From an uncultured Bacteroidia bacterium (GTDB lineage: Bacteria; Bacteroidota; Bacteroidia; Bacteroidales; ML635J-15), in assembly GCA_902791865.1 (NCBI GenBank), contig CADAXK010000003.1, positions 248,001-312,000 of the forward strand: 64,000 nt of DNA. The letters run 5' to 3'. The position numbers and the translations under genes are program-made. Positions 20,701 through 25,689 of this stretch are shown here, piece by piece. The notes under the pieces are model-generated. The model did no database searches. It saw only the letters and a list, made by a program, of their open reading frames with translations, and was not told the DNA's origin. How positions within the stretch are numbered: position 1 is the first letter of the stretch; every line of letters begins with the position of its first letter.

Positions 20701-21150
20701 CCGAATGGAGTTATAACTGTTAACGAAGGTGCAACCCAGACATTCAGAATTACTCCTAATAACGGTTACCGCATTGCTACTGTAATGGTTGATGATGTAA
20801 ACGTTATCGACGATGTTGTTGACTTCGAATACACATTCTACAATGTTACAGCTGACCACCGCATTAATGTTACATTCACAAATGGTGATGCTGTTGATGA
20901 ATACACTGCAGGTTCGATGTCGGTTTACCCGAACCCGAACAACGGTATGTTCAGCATCGAGTTTGCTAACATTAACGGTGATGCTACCTACCAGCTCATA
21001 GACGCTCGTGGCGCAGTAGTTGAAACTCGCGACATCAACGTTATGAACGGTGATACAATGAACTTCGACTACAACCTCCGTCCAGGTGCTTACTTCGTAA
21101 GAATAATCACTACCGACAGGGTTTACGTTGAACAGATTGTTGTTGAATAA
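8773..21150 (+). CDS. Giant secreted FN3/adhesin-like protein with T9SS sorting domain (4125 aa)
   Basis: A signal peptide (GGKLVAQ) opens a mosaic surface protein. From about residue 198 onward there are many fibronectin type III domains (pattern TxxSAxITW...GLxxxTxYxVYVRAxC). Between them sit jelly-roll modules. A DFESY...MPDCW type occurs near residues 672 and 1388. A FEDATEN...W type occurs near 1115, 2088 and 3131. Cadherin-like segments also occur (VTYTVTAEDxST). Residues of about 3318-3550 and 3880-4030 hold InlB-type bacterial repeats (TAGNGGxIxPxG). Residues of about 3552-3876 hold five MucBP-like repeats (LTIHYVY). The last 85 residues (YPNPNNGMFSIEF to YVEQIVVE) are a T9SS type A sorting domain. 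It is expected to be exported by T9SS and anchored or released at the surface. The function is probably adhesion or glycan binding; no enzymatic domain was recognised. Confidence 0.9.
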   Translation: MRKFLLATMAILWLLTSLGGKLVAQENIAVWKFPSGVTDVTCVSDRILASDCSFSSEGTVSASGTNSSNTSLCGDTDDTKSLQVTGQAGGSVIFKISAAPYSGISISYDLRGHPNMTYHGYTDYVWSYSTNGTTFTDAPAATAISGFTETTFTAQTADFSSISALNGSNEVWFKLTMSGAEGASVASNIDNVVFSGTPLTCLTPVNMTAVANDAPTQAVVSWSPAGDNEESYTLVYYTSALSNDALNSFLSVSQYASYVATNATSPHTLTNLNADTHYYVYVRANCGGDDNSLWANADVTTPAVCTISGLEATDVAGSTASLSWTTGAGSTMIRVFTAAKNNPWEATADLFLEETVNGTSYDLTGLAFSTTYHVYAKSVCSENNISETAHTSFTTNFADNVSELTVNNGTTTNEYVPIYGYYVDNISKSQFIIPALSLDDMVEGTIHQLKFYCSQSSVNFGNARFKVYIGETTATTLSSTTPNYSGMTEVYAGALSISGGMMQIDLTTPYLYNGGNLMIGVLETTSGSYSYTYWYGVSQSSNTSIGGYGSYDVSYYQFLPKTTFTYSPAVYSCPKPTNLAAGNVTATSATITWLAGGDETAWVLKYGPAGFDVETAGTEVAVETTPSYEMTGLTANTAYDVYVKAVCSDTDESAWRMVSFETPCVEIALPYSEDFESYQATGYSTAGVMPDCWTAIFTGASTGYSPHVSTSYAPDGKGIVMTSGTSNYGSDNYIIMPVVENTTNVVVEFDYKMESLSYGTLNFGYMNPANASSFVSLQQISSSTSSAHAIVNVASLADDMRFAFKWTNSYLYYSCGIDNVIVRERSSAAEITAFSFAEDAEPAVIDNENATVTCLVSYSTESLNGLVPTIAISANASIAPASGVAQDFSSPVTYTVTAEDGTTTKDWTINVSKVATASSAKDILSFSFNNQQGESVIDAENHTVLAYVAWNYDLTLATNKIAPTITVSPLARIYPVSDSAINFAAPVTYTVTAEDESTQQWTVTIQNDPNACVNPLPATFVVSDLTSSTATLAWVRRYTETSYNVKVSTTAISVSDIATTDGDVYNGVVNDTTITLTGLAENTMYYVYVQSACGVQTWVSKSFRTIITPATIPYIYAFEDATENEAWVLENGSQTNKWYIGTASSNSGNGLYISSNNGESNIYSNTSSSSVYAYRLINLEAAGEYIVAFDWKSYGESSYNGYDVLNAYLVSGLEQITAGSSPSSSWILATNNSSGLEDVTTWQHSEKTVDIATSGNYILAFFWKNDGSGGDNPPATVDNISITRIACPTVADMIVSDITTTSADITWTERGPATAWDVVFSDTTLTDAQLASATPVNVTAASYRATELTQNTPYYIYVRAHCSDEDQSDWSAAQFRTECGDLTVPFTETFNDYTATNSYTAGIMPDCWDVVYEGTSLGYSPHVCNSSSYAPNGGTDKYLSMVAYDGASVGANSIAILPSVSGGYANLSISFDTKVGSAANGTLSLGYMNNGVYTNLTEVTVASAKTSFSYVVPSTVPANAQLALKLTATGTSYMYLGVDNILVREASTDNTILSYSASTEQGDAICSVDNDAHSISVELRAGYVAGNGIRQTIVPTDPNATVKQLVGTEYITPNPYIAWHMTTSDTVFVYKVIAENGAEQPYNATITVESCGAPSALVAEQTSTTNVNCSWTPSAGTTAWNFYCSTSQLTPAALDALTTSDYTTVTTASASATVVGETTYYWYVRADCSGSYSAWLEGTFTTWENCVAPTNVTTELVGDNDVLITWNVQDNLPLAETNVSDDFERDAIAGGSFTYTNDATYPWVITTAAANAGSHSIKSGNYNVASSTSSIVITANYPTDGTLSFYGRVSSEQTSVTYDWDYGTFYIDDVQQGDRIINSTTFSHFTYNVPAGSHTFMWRYKKDGYTNTNDDCFYVDDITMNYQAPSSSVVLYKDGVELATLPATQTSYTDAGLEAGHYCYTIKTLCREGSESEFSAPVCQDINDCLAVTNLSAGSITDSSAVISWTRGTETSWNLKVNDDTPVALTETTEGVTVNGDVISYALTGLEQNTTYTVAIQSNCDGTLGQNWASVEFTTERTPATLPYVYGFEDATENANWVFANGNYTNKWYIGPAANHGGANGLYISGDNGQTNTYAESSSYVYAYREINFASAGDYIVSFDWIAVGEGSYSAWDAMYAALVPHGTACPPASDITGSTNSLPAGYINVADVSQSYITTGAFLWTYTASDWQTSTMTIPISAPGVYTLVFYWKNDSSDGENPPAAVDNINIRALTCPAVDNLAVATSGITSNSAVITWTEHGTAEAWEVIVSATEVTDFDAATKIPVTDTTYAATGLHAETTYHVYVRANCDIDDNSDWAHTTFTTLVSCPAPEDLTAPALTITNNSAVITWTERGSAEAWEVVVSSTTVTDFTTATIVPVTEATYTATGLQAETTYHVYVRANCDVDDNSQWTHATFTTVANCPVPDGLTASAITGNSATITWNGYIASNWTLEYRQGTTGTWTVVENLAAATYTITGLNALTTYNVRVKAVCEDDAESAYSSTLSFTTTCAAITEFPWNEGFENGIDCWTIVDQDGDGYEWYEASITDANAGSLSNHGGTYMMTSASYNDVALTPNNWLISPALDLSGLSGTVKMSYFIGGQDMAWYEEHYKVCVSTSTDIASFTDILFEETLPESGWLERNVDLSTYIGQTIYVAFVHYNCTDMFRLNLDDISVYVDNSTDAAITGITAPTHGDYSTCALTDAEQIKINILNNGGAAISDFEVSYSINGGTPVTETVTASVAPAQTYEYTFAQTVDLSTVGTYTITASINLTGDETDTNNSASITITSGDATVRIHALTDSYSTGGGQSWIVTNTITNEVVAERTTAWQWNIEINDYICVDASQCYSVVVNDADGMSSPAYLEILYNDVQVAGSTEPGSFTGPSLVAERFATNCQSSENDIITFSVPDMLSVDINNENHTVTAEISYASTENLSAIVPTITVSEYAEITLVDDVAYVAGNAQNFTNPVDYIVVAENGTPQTWNVTVTRSTNASSEKDIIAFTFAGQVGESVIDPTEHTVTAFASWNISLEDPITPTIVVSPMATINPASGVAQNFSAPVTYTVTAEDQSTQEWIVTITQDSSTMASLPYTCNFEDATENANWVLENGNELNNWYIGAATNHGGANGLYISDDNGASYHYNTTDGTYSDEDRGSYVYAYRQINVAETGHYDISFDWLANGEGSYDLLRAFAVPLTSGSTLVAGNANGMTSYTNTNPTGWIDIANPTGILNQRTEWQTSDTTIELNAGAYNLVFFWKNDYSGGSQTPAAVDNVSIVRSTFTITASAEGLGSITPVGDTVVADGATVVFTMTPMSGFALSALTVDGVDRLSQVVNNTYTFENVSADHTIVATFEPAIIINATAGNGGSISPAGEVSVGAHSNATFTITAGEGYIISSVLVDNEEVLNDNTVRTTYNYTFTNVTASHTIAASFVAAEPHYITANASAGGSISPSGRVEVAYNGSQTFEFTPDEGYSLANIVVDNGPATAENNTYTFTNVIADHTITANFTANSYNLTIHYVFADDSEAAPDYTESVVFGTPYSVESPVIAGYTASIDTVAGTMPADDVTVTVRYTANNYTLTIHYVYEDNTEARQDYTAQFAYGAEYSVESPVIECYTANTLVVEGTMPAEDHVVTVTYTVDTYTLTIHYVYADNTAISDSVMQVACGTTYSVESPVIDGYTANPAVVEGTMPAENHEVTVTYNEIVTHTLTIHYVYAETGEPVVADYTGTFAEGAAYSVPSPEIDGYTADQTVVAGTMGTADITVTVTYTENAPVTHTLTIHYVYAETNAQAAADYTATLAAGESYSVASPVIAGYTADQATVAGTMPAQDVVVTVRYTANPVNTYTITATAGNGGTINPLGTVTVNEGGDQAFTITADAGYRIASVLVDGADAISELVNNVYTFVNVTANHTIAVTFAPVSSTTYTIIATAGANGTITPNGVITVNEGATQTFRITPNNGYRIATVMVDDVNVIDDVVDFEYTFYNVTADHRINVTFTNGDAVDEYTAGSMSVYPNPNNGMFSIEFANINGDATYQLIDARGAVVETRDINVMNGDTMNFDYNLRPGAYFVRIITTDRVYVEQIVVE
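19426..20400 (+). repeat. Five tandem 65-residue repeats inside the giant gene
   Basis: The string TGACAATACATTATGTAT recurs at about 19427, 19622, 19817, 20012 and 20219. The first four are exactly 195 bp apart and the last step is 207 bp. Each repeat encodes YTLTIHYVY...YSVxSPVIxGYTA...GTMPA, a MucBP-like unit. Conservation at DNA level suggests recent amplification. Confidence 0.85.
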
Positions 21151-21170
21151 TTGACACAATCAAAAATAGA

Positions 21171-21198
21171 AAGGTCGCTCGAAAGAGCGGCCTTTTTT
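21171..21198 (+). terminator. Terminator of the giant gene
   Basis: AAGGTCGCTC, loop GAAA, then GAGCGGCCTT with one G-T pair, followed by TTTT. It starts 20 bp after the stop codon. Confidence 0.85.
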
Positions 21199-21234
21199 GT
21201 TTCATCAGCGGTGAAATATGTTGGATTGTCTTAA

Positions 21235-21251
21235 CGACCTTGGAGAGGTCG
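21235..21251. repeat. CGACCT/AGGTCG palindrome
   Basis: CGACCT-TGGAG-AGGTCG, the same arm sequence as the palindromes at 7135-7199. It lies between two terminators. Confidence 0.65.
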
Positions 21252-21260
21252 AACATTCAT

Positions 21261-21292
21261 AAAAAACGGCTACCTTTCGATAGCCGTTTTTT
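21261..21292. terminator. Bidirectional terminator between the giant gene and nrdJ
   Basis: AAAAAACGGCTA and TAGCCGTTTTTT flank the loop CCTTTCGA. There are A/T runs on both sides, so it can serve both the rightward gene and the leftward ribonucleotide reductase gene, which ends at 21322. Confidence 0.85.
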
Positions 21293-21321
21293 CAATATAA
21301 TGACAGACTAATGTTTTCTGT

Positions 21322-23859
21322 TTAACCGCATTTTGAATATCCGCAGCTGGTGCATTTTACACAGCCGTCCTGATAAACGAGTGTGCCTTTTTGTCCGCAG
21401 CCTGGGCATTTTTGCGAATTGTCTACACTTGTGCCATTGGGAATGTAGCGCTTTAGAGCACGAGCAACACCAGCTTTCCATGTGTTGATATTGTCGCTCA
21501 ACTGCAGCGAGGTTACAAGCTTCACAACCTTGTCGATTTCCATTCCGTGTCGCAAAACGCCCGAAATCAGCTTTGCATAGTTCCAATATTCCGAATCGAA
21601 AATGTGCGATAACCCTTCGAAGGTCGTTACATAATTATACTTGTTCTTGTACTGGAAATCGTATCTTGTTGTGCCATCCTGCAGCGGAACCTTGACTATG
21701 TAGCCGTGTGAGATGGATTTCGGTATATTCAGCACATCGTCTTCTACGCGACCTGTAAATATTTCGTAAGGTGAACCATTTACCAATCCGATGAATGCTA
21801 TCCAGTTTTCATTTTGGTTGCTGAATCTTACTATGTCGGCATCGAGTACTTTCGGACGCTCGTGAACAGTTACAGGTTTTTCTTCCTTGTTGTCGCTCTT
21901 CTTGGCATCGACTAGCACACCGCTGCGCGAGCCATCGCGATAAACCGTTACGCCCTTGCAACCGCTCTTCCATGCTTCCATGTAGCATTCGGCAACCACA
22001 TCGGCCGAAATGTTGTTTGGCATGTTGATTGTCACCGAAATGCTGTGGTCAACCCACTTCTGTATTGCACCCTGCATACGTACCTTATTAATATAGTCGA
22101 TGTCGTTGGCAGTGGCCATGTTGTATGGCGACTTTGCAACAATCTTCTCAACTTCTTCCTCTGGCAATTTCATCACATCGTCGACATTGTAGCCGTTTAC
22201 TTTCAGCCAATCTACAAACTTGTGGTGGTATACGATGTATTCCTCGAACTTTTCACCGGTATCGGGGTCAACATAGTCGATATGCGATTCGGGATCGTTC
22301 GGATTTATCTTTCTGCGACGTTTGTAGTAAACCTTGAATACAGGCTCAATTCCCGATGTGGTCTGCGTCATTATGCTGGTGGTGCCTGTCGGGGCAATGG
22401 TAAGCATTGCAATGTTGCGGCGGCCATATTTCAGCATGTCTTCGTAAACTTCCGGAGCTGCATCCTTAATTCTGTTGATGAACGGATTGTCTTTTTCGCG
22501 TTTTGCATCGAAAATTGGGAAAGCACCACGTTCCTTTGCCATAATTACCGATTCACGGTATGCTTCAATAGCTAAAGTCTTCTGAACCTCTACAGCAAAT
22601 GCGTTTGCTTCGTCGGAACTATATCTCATATTTAATGCAGCAATCATATCGCCTTCGGCGGTGATACCGATTCCCATACGACGACCACGGACGGCCTTGT
22701 CGCGGATTTTTTCCCATAGATGGCGTTCCACGTGCTTGATTTCCTCGTCTTCGGGGTCGGAATCAATCTTTGCAAGTATCGAGTCAATCTTTTCAAGTTC
22801 AAGGTCGATGATGTCGTCCATCATTCGTGCAGCATAGTGTACATGCTCCTTGAACTTGTCGAAATTGAACTTCGCCTTTGGCGTGAACGGATTGTCAACA
22901 TACGAATATAGGTTCAATGCTAGCAGTCGGCACGAATCGTACGGACAAAGCGGAATTTCGCCGCATGGATTTGTCGAAACCGTCTTGTAGCCAAGGTCGG
23001 CGTAGCAGTCGGGGATGGATTCGCGGATTATGGTATCCCAGAAAAGTATGCCTGGTTCTGCCGACGACCATGCGTTGTGGACGATTTTCTTCCAAATGTT
23101 TTCTGGATTTACCGTCTTTACAACCATTGGCTTATTGGAATCGACAGGGTATTGCTGAACAAAATCGCGATGCTCGATTACTGCCTTCATGAAATCGTCA
23201 GTAATCTTCACCGAAATGTTGGCACCAGTAACCTTGCCTGCGATGAGTTTTGCATCGATAAAATCTTCGCTGTCGGGGTGCTTTATTGAAACGCTGAGCA
23301 TAAGTGCGCCACGTCGTCCATCTTGTGCCACCTCGCGAGTGGTGTTTGAGTAGCGTTCCATGAACGGCACAATTCCCGTAGAAGTAAGAGCAGAGTTTTT
23401 CACAGGCGAACCGGCAGGACGAAGATGCGAAAGGTCGTGACCAACGCCTCCGCGACGCTTCATGAGCTGCACCTGCTCCTCGTCGATACGCATAACGCCG
23501 CCGTAAGAATCGGTAAGTCCTTCGTTACCGATTACGAAGCAGTTCGATAGCGAAACTATCTGTCTTGTATTTCCAATTCCCGACATTGGGCCACCTTGCG
23601 GAACTATGTATTTGAAGTCCTTTAGTAATTCAAAGAAAACCTTTTCGTTAATGGGGTTTGCATAGTTTTTGTCAATTCGTGCCAGCTCTGATGCAATGCG
23701 ATGGTGCATATCATCAGGGGTCTGTTCGTACAGATTGCCGTCCGAATCCTTTAAGGCGTATTTCGACAGCCACACGCGGGCTGCCAGTTGGTCGCCTCCG
23801 AAATATTTTTCCGATGCTTTCTGGGCATCGTCCATCTGGTATGTCTTCTTCTGTTCCAT
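21322..23859 (-). CDS. nrdJ: Vitamin B12-dependent ribonucleoside-diphosphate reductase (class II)
   Basis: The enzyme reduces ribonucleotides to deoxyribonucleotides with adenosylcobalamin as radical source. At 845 residues it has normal family length. Seen motifs: RRGGVGHDLSHLRPAGSPV, NPCGEIPLCPYDSCRL (the conserved active-site CGE), TIAPTGTTSIMTQTTSGIEP, and the C-terminal cysteine pair region CPGCGQ...CTSCGYSKCG, which probably binds metal or carries reducing equivalents. No ATP-cone is visible at the N-terminus, so allosteric activity control is likely absent. The start ATG at 23859 is the only sensible one. I saw no cobalamin riboswitch upstream. It is single, facing a terminator. Confidence 0.95.
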   Translation of the reverse strand: MEQKKTYQMDDAQKASEKYFGGDQLAARVWLSKYALKDSDGNLYEQTPDDMHHRIASELARIDKNYANPINEKVFFELLKDFKYIVPQGGPMSGIGNTRQIVSLSNCFVIGNEGLTDSYGGVMRIDEEQVQLMKRRGGVGHDLSHLRPAGSPVKNSALTSTGIVPFMERYSNTTREVAQDGRRGALMLSVSIKHPDSEDFIDAKLIAGKVTGANISVKITDDFMKAVIEHRDFVQQYPVDSNKPMVVKTVNPENIWKKIVHNAWSSAEPGILFWDTIIRESIPDCYADLGYKTVSTNPCGEIPLCPYDSCRLLALNLYSYVDNPFTPKAKFNFDKFKEHVHYAARMMDDIIDLELEKIDSILAKIDSDPEDEEIKHVERHLWEKIRDKAVRGRRMGIGITAEGDMIAALNMRYSSDEANAFAVEVQKTLAIEAYRESVIMAKERGAFPIFDAKREKDNPFINRIKDAAPEVYEDMLKYGRRNIAMLTIAPTGTTSIMTQTTSGIEPVFKVYYKRRRKINPNDPESHIDYVDPDTGEKFEEYIVYHHKFVDWLKVNGYNVDDVMKLPEEEVEKIVAKSPYNMATANDIDYINKVRMQGAIQKWVDHSISVTINMPNNISADVVAECYMEAWKSGCKGVTVYRDGSRSGVLVDAKKSDNKEEKPVTVHERPKVLDADIVRFSNQNENWIAFIGLVNGSPYEIFTGRVEDDVLNIPKSISHGYIVKVPLQDGTTRYDFQYKNKYNYVTTFEGLSHIFDSEYWNYAKLISGVLRHGMEIDKVVKLVTSLQLSDNINTWKAGVARALKRYIPNGTSVDNSQKCPGCGQKGTLVYQDGCVKCTSCGYSKCG

Positions 23860-24365
23860 TTCTACATCTTTTTTGGTAGTGTAAAATTACAAATATTAGA
23901 GGCTGATGTTTTTTGATGTTATCAACAAGTCAATTCCTGTTATTTTGGATGGAGAATAAATCTTTTATTCTCAACAAATTAAAAAGGGTAAAAACTTTTT
24001 TGCGTGAAAATATCAACAATCGCAATACCTTGATTTTTCAAGGCGAAAAGCAGATTGCGGAATTTTTGTTAACAATACAAATGAATTGCATGTTGCTTTG
24101 ATTCGTTTCGTACTGATTTTCAATACATAAGCCATACAAAATAACAAAATTCAAAAAAAGAAATAAACAATAGAAGAGAGCAATTTATGGGCAAAATATT
24201 TCAAATTATAATGGTTGATTGTAGCAACACAAATGCTTTATTACTTGCTCTGCTTTAAACTCTATGCAACAAAGAAAATAGTCTATCTACAGAAAACTTT
24301 TAATCAAAAATCGTCTGTGTATAGAAAAATATTTGCAAAAATTTTTCTATACAGAGAAAAGTTTT
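23860..24365. other. Intergenic region between nrdJ and the first ATPase gene
   Basis: About 500 AT-rich bases with no convincing gene. They include a perfect 9-bp hairpin (GAGAATAAA-TCT-TTTATTCTC, 23952-23972), a 6-bp hairpin (CCTTGA-TTTT-TCAAGG, 24028-24043) and, at the right end, the inverted repeat described separately. The nrdJ promoter probably lies near 23892-23900 on the minus strand (AATATTTG, one base off consensus). Confidence 0.5.
24318..24353. promoter_or_regulatory. Perfect 13-bp inverted repeat before the ATPase gene
   Basis: TGTATAGAAAAAT (24318-24330) and ATTTTTCTATACA (24341-24353) with a 10-base spacer. The repeat ends 12 bp before the -7 element TACCTTFG-like sequence TACCTTTG at 24366-24373, a good position for an operator. 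The motif CTATCTACAGAAAACTTTT at about 24282 partly repeats the right side. Confidence 0.6.
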
Positions 24366-24373
24366 TACCTTTG
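24366..24373 (+). promoter_or_regulatory. -7 element of the first ATPase gene
   Basis: TACCTTTG, consensus TAnnTTTG, 33 bp before the ATG. No TTG is found at the usual spacing; the inverted repeat occupies that region. Confidence 0.6.
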
Positions 24374-24406
24374 TGGCGATGAAATTTTGATTGAAAGGAC
24401 GGCGGT

Positions 24407-25600
24407 ATGGAAAGCATTTACAGAATATCGGCACAGCTTGTTGAGAAAACATCGCTCGACATCATTAGGTATATCTTCGACGAGATACAATGGGAAGACA
24501 GGCTTATCGGGATTAAGGGTGCGCGGGGCGTCGGCAAGACGACCATAATGCTGCAATACATAAAATCGAAGATTGCCGACAGGCGGAAAGCCTTGTATGT
24601 TTCGCTCGACAACATCTGGTTTTCGGCGCATACCTTATTCGAGCTTGCCGAGTACCACGCAGCGCACGGTGGCAAGTATCTTTTCCTCGACGAGGTCCAT
24701 CGGTATCCAAACTGGTCGGTGGAGATAAAAAACATCTACGATTCGTTTCCCGATATGCACATAGTTTTCACCGGATCGTCGTTGCTCGAGATCGACAATT
24801 CTATTTCCGACTTGTCGCGGAGGTGCGTGATATACGAGATGCGGGGATTGTCGTTCAGGGAGTTCCTGAACTTCGAGGGCGAGAAGTTCGGCGAGGTGTA
24901 TTCGTTGCAGGACATTATGAAGTCGCACTACGACATTGCCACGCAGATTTCCGCCAGATGCAAGATACTGCCCAAGTTCGAGAAGTACCTCAAGCGGGGC
25001 TACTATCCGTACTACAGGGGTTGCTCCGAAATTACCTATCTTACACGAGTTCAGCAAGTTGTCAATACCATTATCGACTACGACATTCCCGCCGTTACCG
25101 AAATAGAGTACGCATCGCTGAAAAAGGCCAAGCAGTTGCTTGTGATTCTGTCGGAAACGGTTCCATATACGCTCAACATACAGTCGCTATGCACGATGAT
25201 GCAGATTGGCAGAAACCAGCTTATGAGGCTTTTCGACTTGCTTGACAGGGCAGGGGTGATACGGATGCTGTATGCCGAGGACAGTGGCTTGAAGCAGCTT
25301 GTGAAGCCCGAAAAGATCGTTTTTGGAAATACCAACATTATGGACGCGCTGTCAAGTAAGGCAGAGACTGGCACTATACGCGAAACCTTCTTTGCCAACC
25401 AGCTTTCGGCAGCGAACCGCATAATTATGCCACAGAAGGGCGATTTCCTTGTCAACTCGGCATATCTTTTCGAGGTTGGCGGGCACGGCAAGGGCTATAG
25501 GCAGATAAGCGGCGCGAAGGACAGCTTTGTGGTTGCCGACGGCATAGAAATCGGCATCGACAACAAGATTCCGCTGTGGTTGTTTGGAATGATGTACTAA
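24407..25600 (+). CDS. AAA_14-family ATPase (first copy)
   Basis: The protein has 397 residues. Walker A is GARGVGKTT near residue 41 and Walker B is YLFLDEVH near 100, followed by a sensor-like FTGSS. This is the pattern of the AAA_14/DUF4143 ATP-binding proteins that occur in many copies in Bacteroidales genomes. The C-terminal part has a winged-helix-like segment (LCTMMQIGRNQLMRLFDLLDRAG) and ends in a degenerate nuclease-like segment (FEVGGHGKG). The physiological role of the family is not established. Codons look richer in G and C than in the neighbouring genes, hinting at a different history. It stands alone, has an operator-like inverted repeat upstream, and is followed 1 bp after its stop by a CTCGCCCGAAA motif also found around the second ATPase gene. 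Confidence 0.82.
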   Translation: MESIYRISAQLVEKTSLDIIRYIFDEIQWEDRLIGIKGARGVGKTTIMLQYIKSKIADRRKALYVSLDNIWFSAHTLFELAEYHAAHGGKYLFLDEVHRYPNWSVEIKNIYDSFPDMHIVFTGSSLLEIDNSISDLSRRCVIYEMRGLSFREFLNFEGEKFGEVYSLQDIMKSHYDIATQISARCKILPKFEKYLKRGYYPYYRGCSEITYLTRVQQVVNTIIDYDIPAVTEIEYASLKKAKQLLVILSETVPYTLNIQSLCTMMQIGRNQLMRLFDLLDRAGVIRMLYAEDSGLKQLVKPEKIVFGNTNIMDALSSKAETGTIRETFFANQLSAANRIIMPQKGDFLVNSAYLFEVGGHGKGYRQISGAKDSFVVADGIEIGIDNKIPLWLFGMMY

Positions 25601-25601
25601 A

Positions 25602-25619
25602 CTCGCCCGAAAGAATGCG
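25602..25619 (+). repeat. Single CTCGCCCGAAA unit after the first ATPase
   Basis: CTCGCCCGAAAGAATGCG begins one base after the ATPase stop codon. It matches the 18-bp unit CTCGCCCGAAAAAGTGTA that flanks the second ATPase gene (34947-35030 and 36390-36473). No second unit occurs 33 bp further on. Confidence 0.65.
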
Positions 25620-25689
25620 CAACCAACAGTTAAACGCTATATATAAGGCTTTTGCAAATCTTCACGCTCAGGCTTATTCGGTTTGTATG

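Noticed and set aside
19174..21159. Leftward open frames of 103-174 residues inside the giant gene
   Set aside because: They mirror the repetitive Thr/Ala/Val codons of the sense gene; Cys/Asn-rich with no motif.
23860..24300. Cobalamin riboswitch before the B12-dependent reductase
   Set aside because: I found no B12-box-like sequence or long structured leader on the minus strand; only short AT hairpins.
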